NCBI GenBank assembly: GCA_013330825.1
Contig: DUHN01000038.1
Location: 1-6,571 of the forward strand
Direction: 5' to 3'
DNA length: 6,571 bases
Source of the DNA: Candidatus Woesearchaeota archaeon
GTDB taxonomy: Archaea; Nanobdellota; Nanobdellia; Woesearchaeales; GW2011-AR4
Part shown: piece by piece, positions 1 through 4,942 of the stretch
Position numbering within the stretch: the first letter of the stretch is position 1
How the letters are laid out: every line of letters starts with the position of its first letter
Program-made: the position numbers and the translations under genes
The notes under the pieces: generated by a model
Databases searched by the model: none
Seen by the model: only the letters and a program-made list of their open reading frames with translations
What the model was told of the DNA's origin: nothing

Positions 1-10
1 AAAACAGGCC

Positions 11-58
11 AAAACTGGAAAGCACTCCAGCGATAGCTTGCCCCCTCACCAGTTTTTT
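11..58 (+). terminator. possible hairpin and oligo-T terminator of an upstream gene
   Basis: AAAACTGG at 11-18 is exactly complementary to CCAGTTTT at 49-56, and a run of six T ends the right arm (53-58). A smaller competing hairpin, CTGGA at 15-19 with TCCAG at 26-30, uses part of the left arm. Archaeal RNA polymerase terminates mainly at oligo-T, so this could end a plus-strand transcript entering from the left. The 30-base loop is long and the upstream gene is not visible, so this is a weak call. Confidence 0.3.
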
Positions 59-95
59 AGAAACACGTTGTATTCTGACCACATTCGGGTAAATC

Positions 96-103
96 TATTT
101 AAA
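96..103 (+). promoter_or_regulatory. TATA box of msrA
   Basis: TATTTAAA, an archaeal TATA-type box, is centred 25.5 bases before the msrA ATG at 125. That is the usual distance from an archaeal TATA box to the transcription start, and there is no Shine-Dalgarno-like motif in between, so the mRNA is probably leaderless or nearly so. Confidence 0.6.
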
Positions 104-124
104 CAATGCAATGGCTGATTCCCC

Positions 125-607
125 ATGGCATCGCCAAAGACCGAGAAAGCAACCTTCGCCTGCGGCTGCTTCTGGGGCGTGCAGGCAGCCTTCGACCGCG
201 TCAAGGGGGTGGTGAAGACCACCGTCGGCTACACCGGTGGCCACCTGGGCAAGCCGACGTACGAGGATGTCTGCACCGGCCGCACCGGGCACGCGGAAGC
301 CATTGAGGTCGAGTTCGATCCCAAGAGAACAACGTATGAAAAACTCCTCGGGACGTTCTTCAGCTCCCATGACCCTACCCAGGTCAACAGGCAGTGCCCT
401 GACGCCGGAAGCCAGTACCGCTCGGCCATCTTCTACCATGATGGGGCGCAAAAGAAGGCGGCATCGAAGGCAAAAGACGCATTGGAAAAACAGAAAAAAT
501 ACTCAAAGCCGATCGCCACGGAAGTCGTCAAGGCATCCGCGTTCTATCCGGCGGAAGAGCACCACCAGAAATACCTCGAGAAGCGCGGGCAGTTCGTGTG
601 CCATTAG
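125..607 (+). CDS. msrA: peptide methionine-S-sulfoxide reductase MsrA
   Basis: Reduces the S form of methionine sulfoxide, free or in proteins, back to methionine; a cytosolic oxidative-damage repair enzyme recycled by thioredoxin. The 160 residues match a full single-domain MsrA. The GCFWG motif holds the nucleophilic Cys15. Glu58 (GHAE), Asp93 and Tyr98 (QYRS) lie 43, 78 and 83 residues after it, the spacing of the catalytic residues in E. coli MsrA. The protein ends ...VCH, giving Cys159 as the likely resolving cysteine, as in many MsrA proteins. Cys13 and Cys91 are extra; Cys91 sits where a Gly is usual in the RQG segment. ATG 125 is chosen because it gives the canonical N-terminus and lies 25.5 bases from a TATA box; ATG 106 and 111 are in other frames. 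No MsrB is present nearby. Confidence 0.95.
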   Translation: MASPKTEKATFACGCFWGVQAAFDRVKGVVKTTVGYTGGHLGKPTYEDVCTGRTGHAEAIEVEFDPKRTTYEKLLGTFFSSHDPTQVNRQCPDAGSQYRSAIFYHDGAQKKAASKAKDALEKQKKYSKPIATEVVKASAFYPAEEHHQKYLEKRGQFVCH

Positions 608-662
608 GGTCCTGCCATCATTTTCCTTATCCCTTTGCCCTCTTTTCAGGATGATGCAAACA

Positions 663-670
663 TTAAAATA
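663..670 (+). promoter_or_regulatory. weak TATA-like box of the membrane-protein gene
   Basis: TTAAAATA is centred 26.5 bases before ATG 693 and 20.5 before ATG 687. The spacing matches the msrA promoter only for the second ATG. The pyrimidine-rich stretch at 621-648, with several short T runs, may end the msrA transcript just upstream. Confidence 0.4.
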
Positions 671-692
671 GGTGCAGTAAAGGGGAATGCCC

Positions 693-1421
693 ATGGCGCT
701 CACCCTGACGCTCGTCCTCATCTACATCGTAGCCATCGTGCTGGCGTTCTGGCTCATCAAGAGGATCATCAAGGTGGTCATTGCCATCGCCATCATCACG
801 CTCATCTTCTTCGCCCTCATGGGAACGCTGGTGTACAAGGACCTCGTGGATGTGACGTTCAACGTCAAGGATGACATCATGGTGGTGCTGACGGAGAACG
901 GCGACATCCTCTCCGGTTTCCAGGTGAAGGGAGGGGAGCCGCAATTCTTTGATAGGCAGCAGCGGGCAGCCCTCGCAGCGTCATACGGCGAAAAGGACTA
1001 TGCCGCCATGCTCGGCGACAACAGGCGCCTGTTCCTCATGGACATGAACGGCGTCATCCAGGTCGAGGAACCGGAAATCAGGGCGGGGACATCGGTGTTC
1101 AAGGGAACTGATGTCATTACTGCCCTCGGCTCCCCCACAGTCTCCGATGACGTGAAGGGAAAAATCACCCTCGCCCTCTTCACCACGTATTATCTCCAAA
1201 GCCCGGGCTTTGAGATCGACCGCATCAAGGACGGCACCTTCGATTCCTACCCGCGCACGGCGTCCTTCAAAGCCCTGTCCTATGCCCCGCTCGGTCTTGT
1301 GAAAACGCTGGCCAAGAAGGCGGCGGAGAAGGGCAGCCAGGCGAAGAACGCCCTCACCCAGCGCCTCACCGAGGAGTTTAAGAGCATGAAGGAACAGCAG
1401 AATGCATCGGTCTCTGCGTAA
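693..1421 (+). CDS. membrane protein of unknown function, two N-terminal helices
   Basis: Not recognised as a named family. The N-terminus has two hydrophobic segments (about residues 3-21 and 28-47) split by a short basic linker (Lys-Arg-Ile-Ile-Lys), followed by about 195 mostly soluble residues with no cysteine and no obvious catalytic motif. The tail from about residue 205 is lysine- and alanine-rich and looks like an amphipathic helix. The positive-inside rule would put the linker in the cytoplasm and the soluble domain outside, but this is uncertain. From memory, similar hairpin-plus-domain proteins are annotated as hypothetical in DPANN archaea. Start: ATG 687 and ATG 693 are separated by one codon. 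I prefer 693 because it lies 26.5 bases from the TATA-like box and shares the context CCCATGG with two other starts; 687 adds only Met-Pro. Confidence 0.8.
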   Translation: MALTLTLVLIYIVAIVLAFWLIKRIIKVVIAIAIITLIFFALMGTLVYKDLVDVTFNVKDDIMVVLTENGDILSGFQVKGGEPQFFDRQQRAALAASYGEKDYAAMLGDNRRLFLMDMNGVIQVEEPEIRAGTSVFKGTDVITALGSPTVSDDVKGKITLALFTTYYLQSPGFEIDRIKDGTFDSYPRTASFKALSYAPLGLVKTLAKKAAEKGSQAKNALTQRLTEEFKSMKEQQNASVSA

Positions 1422-1431
1422 AAGATAAAAC

Positions 1432-1439
1432 TATATAAA
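1432..1439 (+). promoter_or_regulatory. TATA box of the FG/SQ-rich coiled-coil gene
   Basis: TATATAAA, a near-ideal archaeal TATA box ten bases after the preceding stop codon. Its centre is 39.5 bases before the TTG start, predicting transcription start near 1462 and a leader of about 13 bases that carries the ribosome binding site. Confidence 0.7.
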
Positions 1440-1464
1440 CAGACAACGAGAGGAAAGCACAAAA

Positions 1465-1470
1465 GAGGTG
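1465..1470 (+). promoter_or_regulatory. ribosome binding site deciding a TTG start
   Basis: GAGGTG matches the archaeal anti-Shine-Dalgarno complement (GGAGGTGA) over six bases and is followed by a four-base spacer and TTG at 1475. It is the strongest ribosome binding site in the window and is the reason for accepting the non-ATG start. Confidence 0.7.
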
Positions 1471-1474
1471 TCCG

Positions 1475-2005
1475 TTGGCCGTATTAGATAAGCTGATGTT
1501 CTGGAAGAAGAAGGACGAGTTGGATGACCTCGGCAAGGACTTCGGGGCTGACCTGTCCAAGGACATGCCTCTCGGAGGGGATTTCACGCCAAGCTCGCAG
1601 GGCTTCGGCGAGCCGTGGAGCCAGCAAGGCGAGCAGCAGCCGTTCGGGCAGCCTTCCTTCGGCCAGCAGGGGCAGAATTCCTTCGGCCAAGGCTCATTCG
1701 GCAATTCTTTCAGCCAGCAGCAGCAACCTTCGCCCTCATTCGGGCAGTCCTCGTTCTCCACCCCGAACCTCTCACAGCCGGGCCTCTCCCAACCAAGCTA
1801 CTCACAGCCCAGCTACGCTTCCCCAGCCCAGCCATCCTATGCGCAGGGCAGCAACTCCGACTACATCAACGCCAAGAGCCTGGAGGTCATCTCCAGCAAG
1901 ATAGATGCCCTGAGGGCGGCCATCGACAGCATGAACGCGCGGCTGGCGAACATCGAAAGGATTGCCGGGCAGGAAGAGGACACGAGGAGAAGGAGATACT
2001 ACTAG
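1475..2005 (+). CDS. low-complexity FG/SQ-rich protein with C-terminal coiled coil
   Basis: Function unknown. Residues 1-30 form a short charged head with a Phe-Trp-Lys-Lys-Lys patch. Residues 33-127 are low complexity, made of Gln, Ser, Gly, Pro, Phe and Tyr, with Phe-Gly dipeptides at 44, 57, 62, 70, 75 and 89 (and one at 23 in the head), then a run of Leu/Tyr-Ser-Gln-Pro units at 99-112 and Pro-Ser-Tyr units up to 122. Residues 129-165 form a heptad-like amphipathic helix, a probable coiled coil, ending in a basic RRRRYY tail. No signal peptide or membrane segment is seen. The layout (head, disordered linker, oligomerising helix) suggests a structural or scaffolding protein that self-associates. 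From memory, short proteins with this head and coiled coil are widespread hypotheticals in DPANN archaea. Start TTG 1475 is set by GAGGTG four bases upstream. It has its own TATA box, so it need not be co-transcribed with its neighbours. Confidence 0.85.
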   Translation: MAVLDKLMFWKKKDELDDLGKDFGADLSKDMPLGGDFTPSSQGFGEPWSQQGEQQPFGQPSFGQQGQNSFGQGSFGNSFSQQQQPSPSFGQSSFSTPNLSQPGLSQPSYSQPSYASPAQPSYAQGSNSDYINAKSLEVISSKIDALRAAIDSMNARLANIERIAGQEEDTRRRRYY

Positions 2006-2033
2006 CATTGCTCTTTTTCGGATTATCGTCATA

Positions 2034-2043
2034 ATATTTTTAA
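2034..2043 (+). promoter_or_regulatory. possible TATA box of lspA
   Basis: ATATTTTTAA is centred 27.5 bases before ATG 2066 and 21.5 before ATG 2060. No Shine-Dalgarno-like motif precedes either ATG. A T5 run at 2014-2018 just upstream may terminate the preceding gene. Confidence 0.45.
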
Positions 2044-2065
2044 GCGGTGCCGTTCTCGCATGGTC

Positions 2066-2545
2066 ATGCGCCGCCATCCCTCCTTTTACCAGGCCATCTC
2101 CCTCTTCACTTCCCACGCTCCCGCCTGGGCCGCGCTGGCACTCGTTTTGATCCTCGACAGGGCCACCAAGATGCTCGTCCTCGCCACTATGCAGCCCGGC
2201 CAGAGCATCCCCGTCATCGCCAACGTCTTCCATCTCACATTCCTGCGGAACACCGGCATCGCCTTCAGCTTCTTCCAGGACGCCAATGCGGCCTTTATCG
2301 CCATATCGTCCGCCATCATCGTCATGATTGGATTTTTCCTCTCCCAGGTGAAAAAAGAAGAGAGGCTCCTGAACATCTGTCTGGGAGCGCTGCTCGGCGG
2401 CGCCCTCGGCAACCTCATCGACCGCATCCTATACGGCTCTGTCATCGATTTCCTTGACTTCCGCGTCTGGCCGGTGTTCAACGCGGCGGACTCGGCCATC
2501 ACCATTTCTGCCATCTGCTTAGTTGTTCTTTTGTGGAAAAAATAG
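2066..2545 (+). CDS. lspA: lipoprotein signal peptidase (signal peptidase II)
   Basis: A membrane-embedded aspartyl protease that, in bacteria, removes the signal peptide of prolipoproteins before the lipid-modified cysteine. The 159 residues fit the family. Family motifs in order: Leu-Asp31-Arg-x-Thr-Lys in the first core helix; Arg-Asn62-Thr-Gly-Ile-Ala-Phe-Ser; GGALGNLID with catalytic Asp119, followed by Arg-Ile and a Val-Ile-Asp-Phe-Leu-Asp stretch; and Phe-Asn-Ala-Ala-Asp142-Ser-Ala-Ile with the second catalytic Asp. Four membrane segments are visible, near 19-36, 72-93, 101-120 and 140-157. The motif set appears intact, so the enzyme is probably active. Start: ATG 2060 and ATG 2066 are one codon apart; 2066 fits the TATA spacing better. 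The next gene begins 21 bases after the stop, so the two are likely co-transcribed. No Lgt or lipobox-bearing protein is in the window. Signal peptidase II is typical of bacteria and unusual in archaea. Confidence 0.93.
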   Translation: MRRHPSFYQAISLFTSHAPAWAALALVLILDRATKMLVLATMQPGQSIPVIANVFHLTFLRNTGIAFSFFQDANAAFIAISSAIIVMIGFFLSQVKKEERLLNICLGALLGGALGNLIDRILYGSVIDFLDFRVWPVFNAADSAITISAICLVVLLWKK

Positions 2546-2566
2546 GAAATATGCTTGCCTGCACCC

Positions 2567-3736
2567 ATGGAAAAAACAATCCCCGTGTGCCCTTACTTCG
2601 GGCAATGCGGCGGCTGCACTGCCCAGCACATCCCCTACGAAACGCAGATCGCGAACAAGAAGAAGCTGGTGCTCGACCACCTGCGCATCAACGGCATCGC
2701 TGTGCTGGAGGATATCCCTGTTTTCTCCGACAAGCCGTTCCACTACCGGAACAGGATGGATTTCGCGTTCTGCAATGATGGCCTGTCATTGAGGAAAAAA
2801 GGGCATTTCGACCAGCTGGTTGCCGTCGACCACTGCCCCATCTCCAATGACAGGATCAACACACTCATGAAGGAAGTCAATGGATGGTTCAACTCCAACA
2901 AATCTCTCCTTGAACCCTTCCGCCGCCGGGGCCACGCGGGCTGCCTGAAGTATGCCACCATCCGCGCTTCGGAGTTTGCCGATTCCAGCACCATCACGTT
3001 TGTCCTCAATGAGGACTCCCCCCAACTGGGCAGGCACATTGACGCCATCAAAGAATTCTCAACGAACACAACCGCCCTGAACGTCTGCATCGCCTCTGTC
3101 CCGAAGACCCTCGACGCCAGCACCTCCCCTGACGCCTTCGCGGTGAAAGGCTCCCTCGGGATGCGGGAAACGCTGCTCGGCAAGACGCTCTCCTTCTCGA
3201 GCCAGGGATTCTTCCAGAACAACAGCACGATGGCCGAGAAGATGACCCATTACTGCCGGTCCATCATCCAAGAAAGATATGCAGAAAATCAAACAAAAAA
3301 TTCCATACTCATCGACCTCTACGGCGGGGGAGGGACATTCGGCATCACTTCAGGAGACCTTTTTGAAAAAACAATCATCATCGACAATGAGGGGCCCAAC
3401 ATTGAATGGGCGAAGCACAACCTGAAAGCCAACAAACTCGACGGGGAGGCTATCGCCGGAGATGCCGTCCTCCTCGGAAAACTGCCGTTGCCTTCCGACA
3501 AGGAGACGTTTCTCGTTATTGACCCTCCCCGCTCCGGCATGAGCCCTAAAGTCATCAAACATATCCTTGCACTCAACCCCAAGGCGTTCCTCTATGTCTC
3601 CTGCAATCCCATCCAGATGGCCAGGGAGCTGAGGCAGTTCATGAAGCGCTATGGGCTGGCATCCGCCGCTGCCTTCGACCTCTTTCCCCAGACGCCGCAT
3701 GTGGAGGCGGTGGTGGAGATGCGGAGAAAGGGTTAG
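2567..3736 (+). CDS. RNA m5U methyltransferase, TrmA/RlmC/RlmD (RumA) family, [4Fe-4S]
   Basis: Transfers a methyl group from S-adenosylmethionine to C5 of a uridine in rRNA or tRNA; the target cannot be told from sequence, because archaeal members include both a tRNA U54 enzyme and a 23S rRNA enzyme. Cys8, Cys14, Cys17 (C-x5-C-x2-C in CPYFGQCGGC) and Cys90 are the expected [4Fe-4S] ligands. The FFQNN segment lies near 215-219, the SAM motif DLYGGGGTFG at 250-259, DPPRSG at 319-324, the nucleophile Cys346 in YVSCNP, and the catalytic base Glu380 in HVEAVV. The protein starts seven residues before the cluster, so it lacks the N-terminal TRAM domain of E. coli RlmD. Motif I has Gly where the family usually has Cys (DLYCG). 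ATG 2567 is preferred over the in-frame TTG 2555, because it has the CCCATGG context and the upstream codons add nothing recognisable. A weak AT-rich box (2537-2544) lies 26.5 bases upstream inside the end of lspA. The stop codon overlaps that of the convergent lrp gene. Confidence 0.93.
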   Translation: MEKTIPVCPYFGQCGGCTAQHIPYETQIANKKKLVLDHLRINGIAVLEDIPVFSDKPFHYRNRMDFAFCNDGLSLRKKGHFDQLVAVDHCPISNDRINTLMKEVNGWFNSNKSLLEPFRRRGHAGCLKYATIRASEFADSSTITFVLNEDSPQLGRHIDAIKEFSTNTTALNVCIASVPKTLDASTSPDAFAVKGSLGMRETLLGKTLSFSSQGFFQNNSTMAEKMTHYCRSIIQERYAENQTKNSILIDLYGGGGTFGITSGDLFEKTIIIDNEGPNIEWAKHNLKANKLDGEAIAGDAVLLGKLPLPSDKETFLVIDPPRSGMSPKVIKHILALNPKAFLYVSCNPIQMARELRQFMKRYGLASAAAFDLFPQTPHVEAVVEMRRKG

Positions 3737-4179
3737 AGTGATTTCAAGACCACCAGCGTCTGGGTGCGCTCTATCCCCGCGATGGTCCTCAGATAGTGGA
3801 TGACGAAGTTGTTGAGGTCCTCCACGGTGTTTGCCCTTACCTTCGCGATGAGATCCATGGATCCGGTGATGATGCTCACTTCCTCCACCATCTCATGCGT
3901 CGCCACTTTTTTGGCAAGCTCCTCCTGGTTGATGACCTCTCCTCCGGGAAGGCGGTACATGACCGAGATCAGGACAAAGGAGATCACATTTCCCGTCAAT
4001 TGATTGTCCAGCACGACCGTATAGCCCTTGATGATGCCACTGCCCTCCATCCTCTTCATGCGGTTGTGGATGGTGGTGATGGGGATTTTTGTCTTTCTTG
4101 AGAGCTCCTTCGTGGAGAGCTTCGCCTCCTTCCTCAGCACGTTCAGGATGATGCGGTCTTTCTCGTCGAGCGGTTTCAT
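3733..4179 (-). CDS. Lrp/AsnC family transcriptional regulator
   Basis: DNA-binding regulator of the feast/famine family, which acts as dimers or octamers and usually senses an amino acid. The 148 residues have the standard two parts: a winged helix-turn-helix at about 4-52 (LSTKELSRKTKIPITTIHNR, with the recognition helix near 32-43) and a RAM/AsnC ligand and oligomerisation domain at about 64-146, including Gly-Ser-Met-Asp (106-109) and the LNNFVIHYLRTIAGIERT stretch. The effector cannot be inferred. The minus-strand start at 4179 has GAGG (4188-4185) five bases upstream and a TATA box (4222-4215) centred 39.5 bases upstream. It is divergent from the aminoacyl-tRNA deacylase gene across an operator-like region, so autoregulation and control of that neighbour are the likeliest roles. 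Its TAA (3735-3733) overlaps the TAG of the convergent methyltransferase gene. Confidence 0.95.
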   Translation of the reverse strand: MKPLDEKDRIILNVLRKEAKLSTKELSRKTKIPITTIHNRMKRMEGSGIIKGYTVVLDNQLTGNVISFVLISVMYRLPGGEVINQEELAKKVATHEMVEEVSIITGSMDLIAKVRANTVEDLNNFVIHYLRTIAGIERTQTLVVLKSL

Positions 4180-4184
4180 TTTTG

Positions 4185-4188
4185 CCTC
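4185..4188 (-). promoter_or_regulatory. ribosome binding site of the lrp gene
   Basis: Minus-strand GAGG followed by a five-base spacer and ATG at 4179; this fixes the start codon. Confidence 0.55.
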
Positions 4189-4273
4189 TGGAATGGCATA
4201 AATATTCCATTTTGTATATAAATATTTCCTTTTTTTCCATTATTTTTGGAATAAAAATATAAATAAATGGAAT
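4189..4273. promoter_or_regulatory. putative operator array with TGGAAT half-sites between divergent genes
   Basis: Within the AT-rich 131-base gap 4180-4310, TGGAAT occurs at 4189-4194, 4247-4252 and 4268-4273, and its reverse complement ATTCCA at 4204-4209. Two inverted repeats result: TGGAAT-N9-ATTCCA (4189-4209), which lies over the predicted lrp transcription start, and TTCCA-N7-TGGAA (4235-4251), upstream of its TATA box. Their centres are 44 bases apart, about four helical turns. ATAAATATT is also directly repeated at 4198 and 4218. Spaced imperfect palindromes over a divergent promoter are typical of Lrp/AsnC autoregulation; that this protein binds here is an inference. Confidence 0.5.
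4215..4222 (-). promoter_or_regulatory. TATA box of the lrp gene
   Basis: Minus-strand TTTATATA centred 39.5 bases before the lrp ATG, predicting transcription start near 4192 and a leader of about 13 bases containing GAGG. A second AT-rich element (4206-4198) is closer, about 23 bases from the ATG, and could be an alternative promoter. Confidence 0.65.
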
Positions 4274-4280
4274 TTTATTT

Positions 4281-4290
4281 TTTAATTAAA
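4281..4290 (+). promoter_or_regulatory. candidate TATA box of the deacylase gene
   Basis: TTTAATTAAA is centred 25.5 bases before ATG 4311, the leaderless spacing seen at msrA. An alternative box, ATATAAAT near 4257-4264, would start transcription near 4286 and allow use of the GTGAT motif at 4302-4306 as a ribosome binding site four bases before the ATG. The sequence does not decide between the two. Confidence 0.45.
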
Positions 4291-4310
4291 ACTACCATCA
4301 AGTGATAACA

Positions 4311-4877
4311 ATGCTTCAACCCTCTTATTCCGCCTGCAGCAAGGTTATTGCAGCGCTAGGGCACGGGAACAGGCCCCATCTCGTTGCCGCTTATCACGCG
4401 GCAACAACGACGGCACAGGAGAAGGCATGCGCCGTGGAGGAAGCGATGGGGCTGGGACGCCTCCCTCGGGGAGAATACGGCATCGTCAAGTCATTGGTCC
4501 TCACCCATCCAGGCGCAGAGAGACCGTTCCTGTGCGCTTATGACAGCAGCGACAAGCTCGACTTCAGGGTCATCGGCGGCGCGCTCCATGCCCCCAGCCG
4601 CGTCTATGCCTATCCCCGGGAACGGCTTGAGCAGCTCGTCGGCGTCTCTGCCGGAGCGGTCTCGCCGCTTGTCGACCCCTCCGGATTATCAGGCGTTTAT
4701 TTCGATACTTCCCTCTTGGAAGCTGCTGATCAGCGCAGGGACAAGATGTGGGACTTTCCGCTGTCCCTCTGTTCATCCCTGTTGGCCAACCCAAGAGATG
4801 TCTATGGCGCCCTTCGTGCGCTTGACAGCAGGAAATACGCCGAATTGCCCATGCGGCCGTGGGATTGGGGCGCATAA
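4311..4877 (+). CDS. YbaK/ProX-type aminoacyl-tRNA deacylase
   Basis: Probable trans-editing enzyme that hydrolyses a mischarged aminoacyl-tRNA in the cytosol; relatives remove Cys or Ala from tRNA-Pro or Ser/Thr-type errors, and the substrate is not assignable here. The 188 residues contain the family's landmarks in order: a TAQEKACAVEEAMG helix near 34-47; IVKSLVL with the conserved Lys60; a strand ending in a Tyr-Asp-Ser turn near 77-79; then LEQLVGVSAGAVSPL at 106-120, which is the family's G-x-x-x-G-x-V-S/T-P loop; the FDTSLLEA strand near 131-138; and FPLSLCSSLLANPRDVYGAL near 149-168, matching the family's C-terminal segment but without the His that often follows Phe there. ATG 4311 is preferred over GTG 4302, which lies inside a good GTGAT ribosome binding site. 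Divergent from lrp. The fold call is from motif order by eye, so moderately sure. Confidence 0.75.
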   Translation: MLQPSYSACSKVIAALGHGNRPHLVAAYHAATTTAQEKACAVEEAMGLGRLPRGEYGIVKSLVLTHPGAERPFLCAYDSSDKLDFRVIGGALHAPSRVYAYPRERLEQLVGVSAGAVSPLVDPSGLSGVYFDTSLLEAADQRRDKMWDFPLSLCSSLLANPRDVYGALRALDSRKYAELPMRPWDWGA

Positions 4878-4917
4878 CAATTTATTCACATCTTAATAGT
4901 AGTAACAAATAGAAAGA

Positions 4918-4925
4918 TTTATAAA
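4918..4925 (+). promoter_or_regulatory. TATA box of the 383-residue unknown gene
   Basis: TTTATAAA, a near-ideal archaeal TATA box in the 65-base gap after the deacylase gene. Its centre is 21.5 bases before ATG 4943 and 27.5 before ATG 4949, which favours a leaderless transcript starting at the second ATG. Confidence 0.65.
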
Positions 4926-4934
4926 TGGCAAAAT

Positions 4935-4938
4935 GAGG
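4935..4938 (+). promoter_or_regulatory. GAGG, possible ribosome binding site that conflicts with the TATA spacing
   Basis: GAGG lies four bases before ATG 4943, the same spacing as the strong site before the TTG-started gene. It can only work if transcription starts upstream of 4935, which the TATA box at 4918-4925 does not predict. Its presence is why both ATG 4943 and ATG 4949 remain possible. Confidence 0.35.
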
Positions 4939-4942
4939 AAAA

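Noticed and set aside
1..60. Possible tRNA or structured small RNA ending in CCA near 48-51
   Set aside because: No T-arm consensus or cloverleaf pairing found; only a long-loop hairpin with a T run remains.
106..306. Plus-strand frame starting at ATG 106, just upstream of msrA
   Set aside because: Out of frame with msrA, Arg/His/Gly-rich with no known motif; a shadow of a strongly conserved enzyme.
1378..1761. Minus-strand open frame rich in Cys, Trp and Pro
   Set aside because: It is the antisense reading of the Gln/Ser/Gly-rich region, which gives such a composition automatically; no promoter or ribosome binding site.
1640..1850. Possible tandem DNA repeat or CRISPR-like array
   Set aside because: The periodicity is in the protein, not the DNA; units vary in length and codon and no spacer pattern exists.
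2047..2457. Plus-strand Arg/His/Pro-rich open frame over lspA
   Set aside because: Shadow frame of lspA, whose catalytic motifs are unmistakable.
2555..2566. TTG 2555 as start of the methyltransferase
   Set aside because: Adds four residues without family similarity, has no ribosome binding site, and ATG 2567 follows closely with a context shared by other starts.
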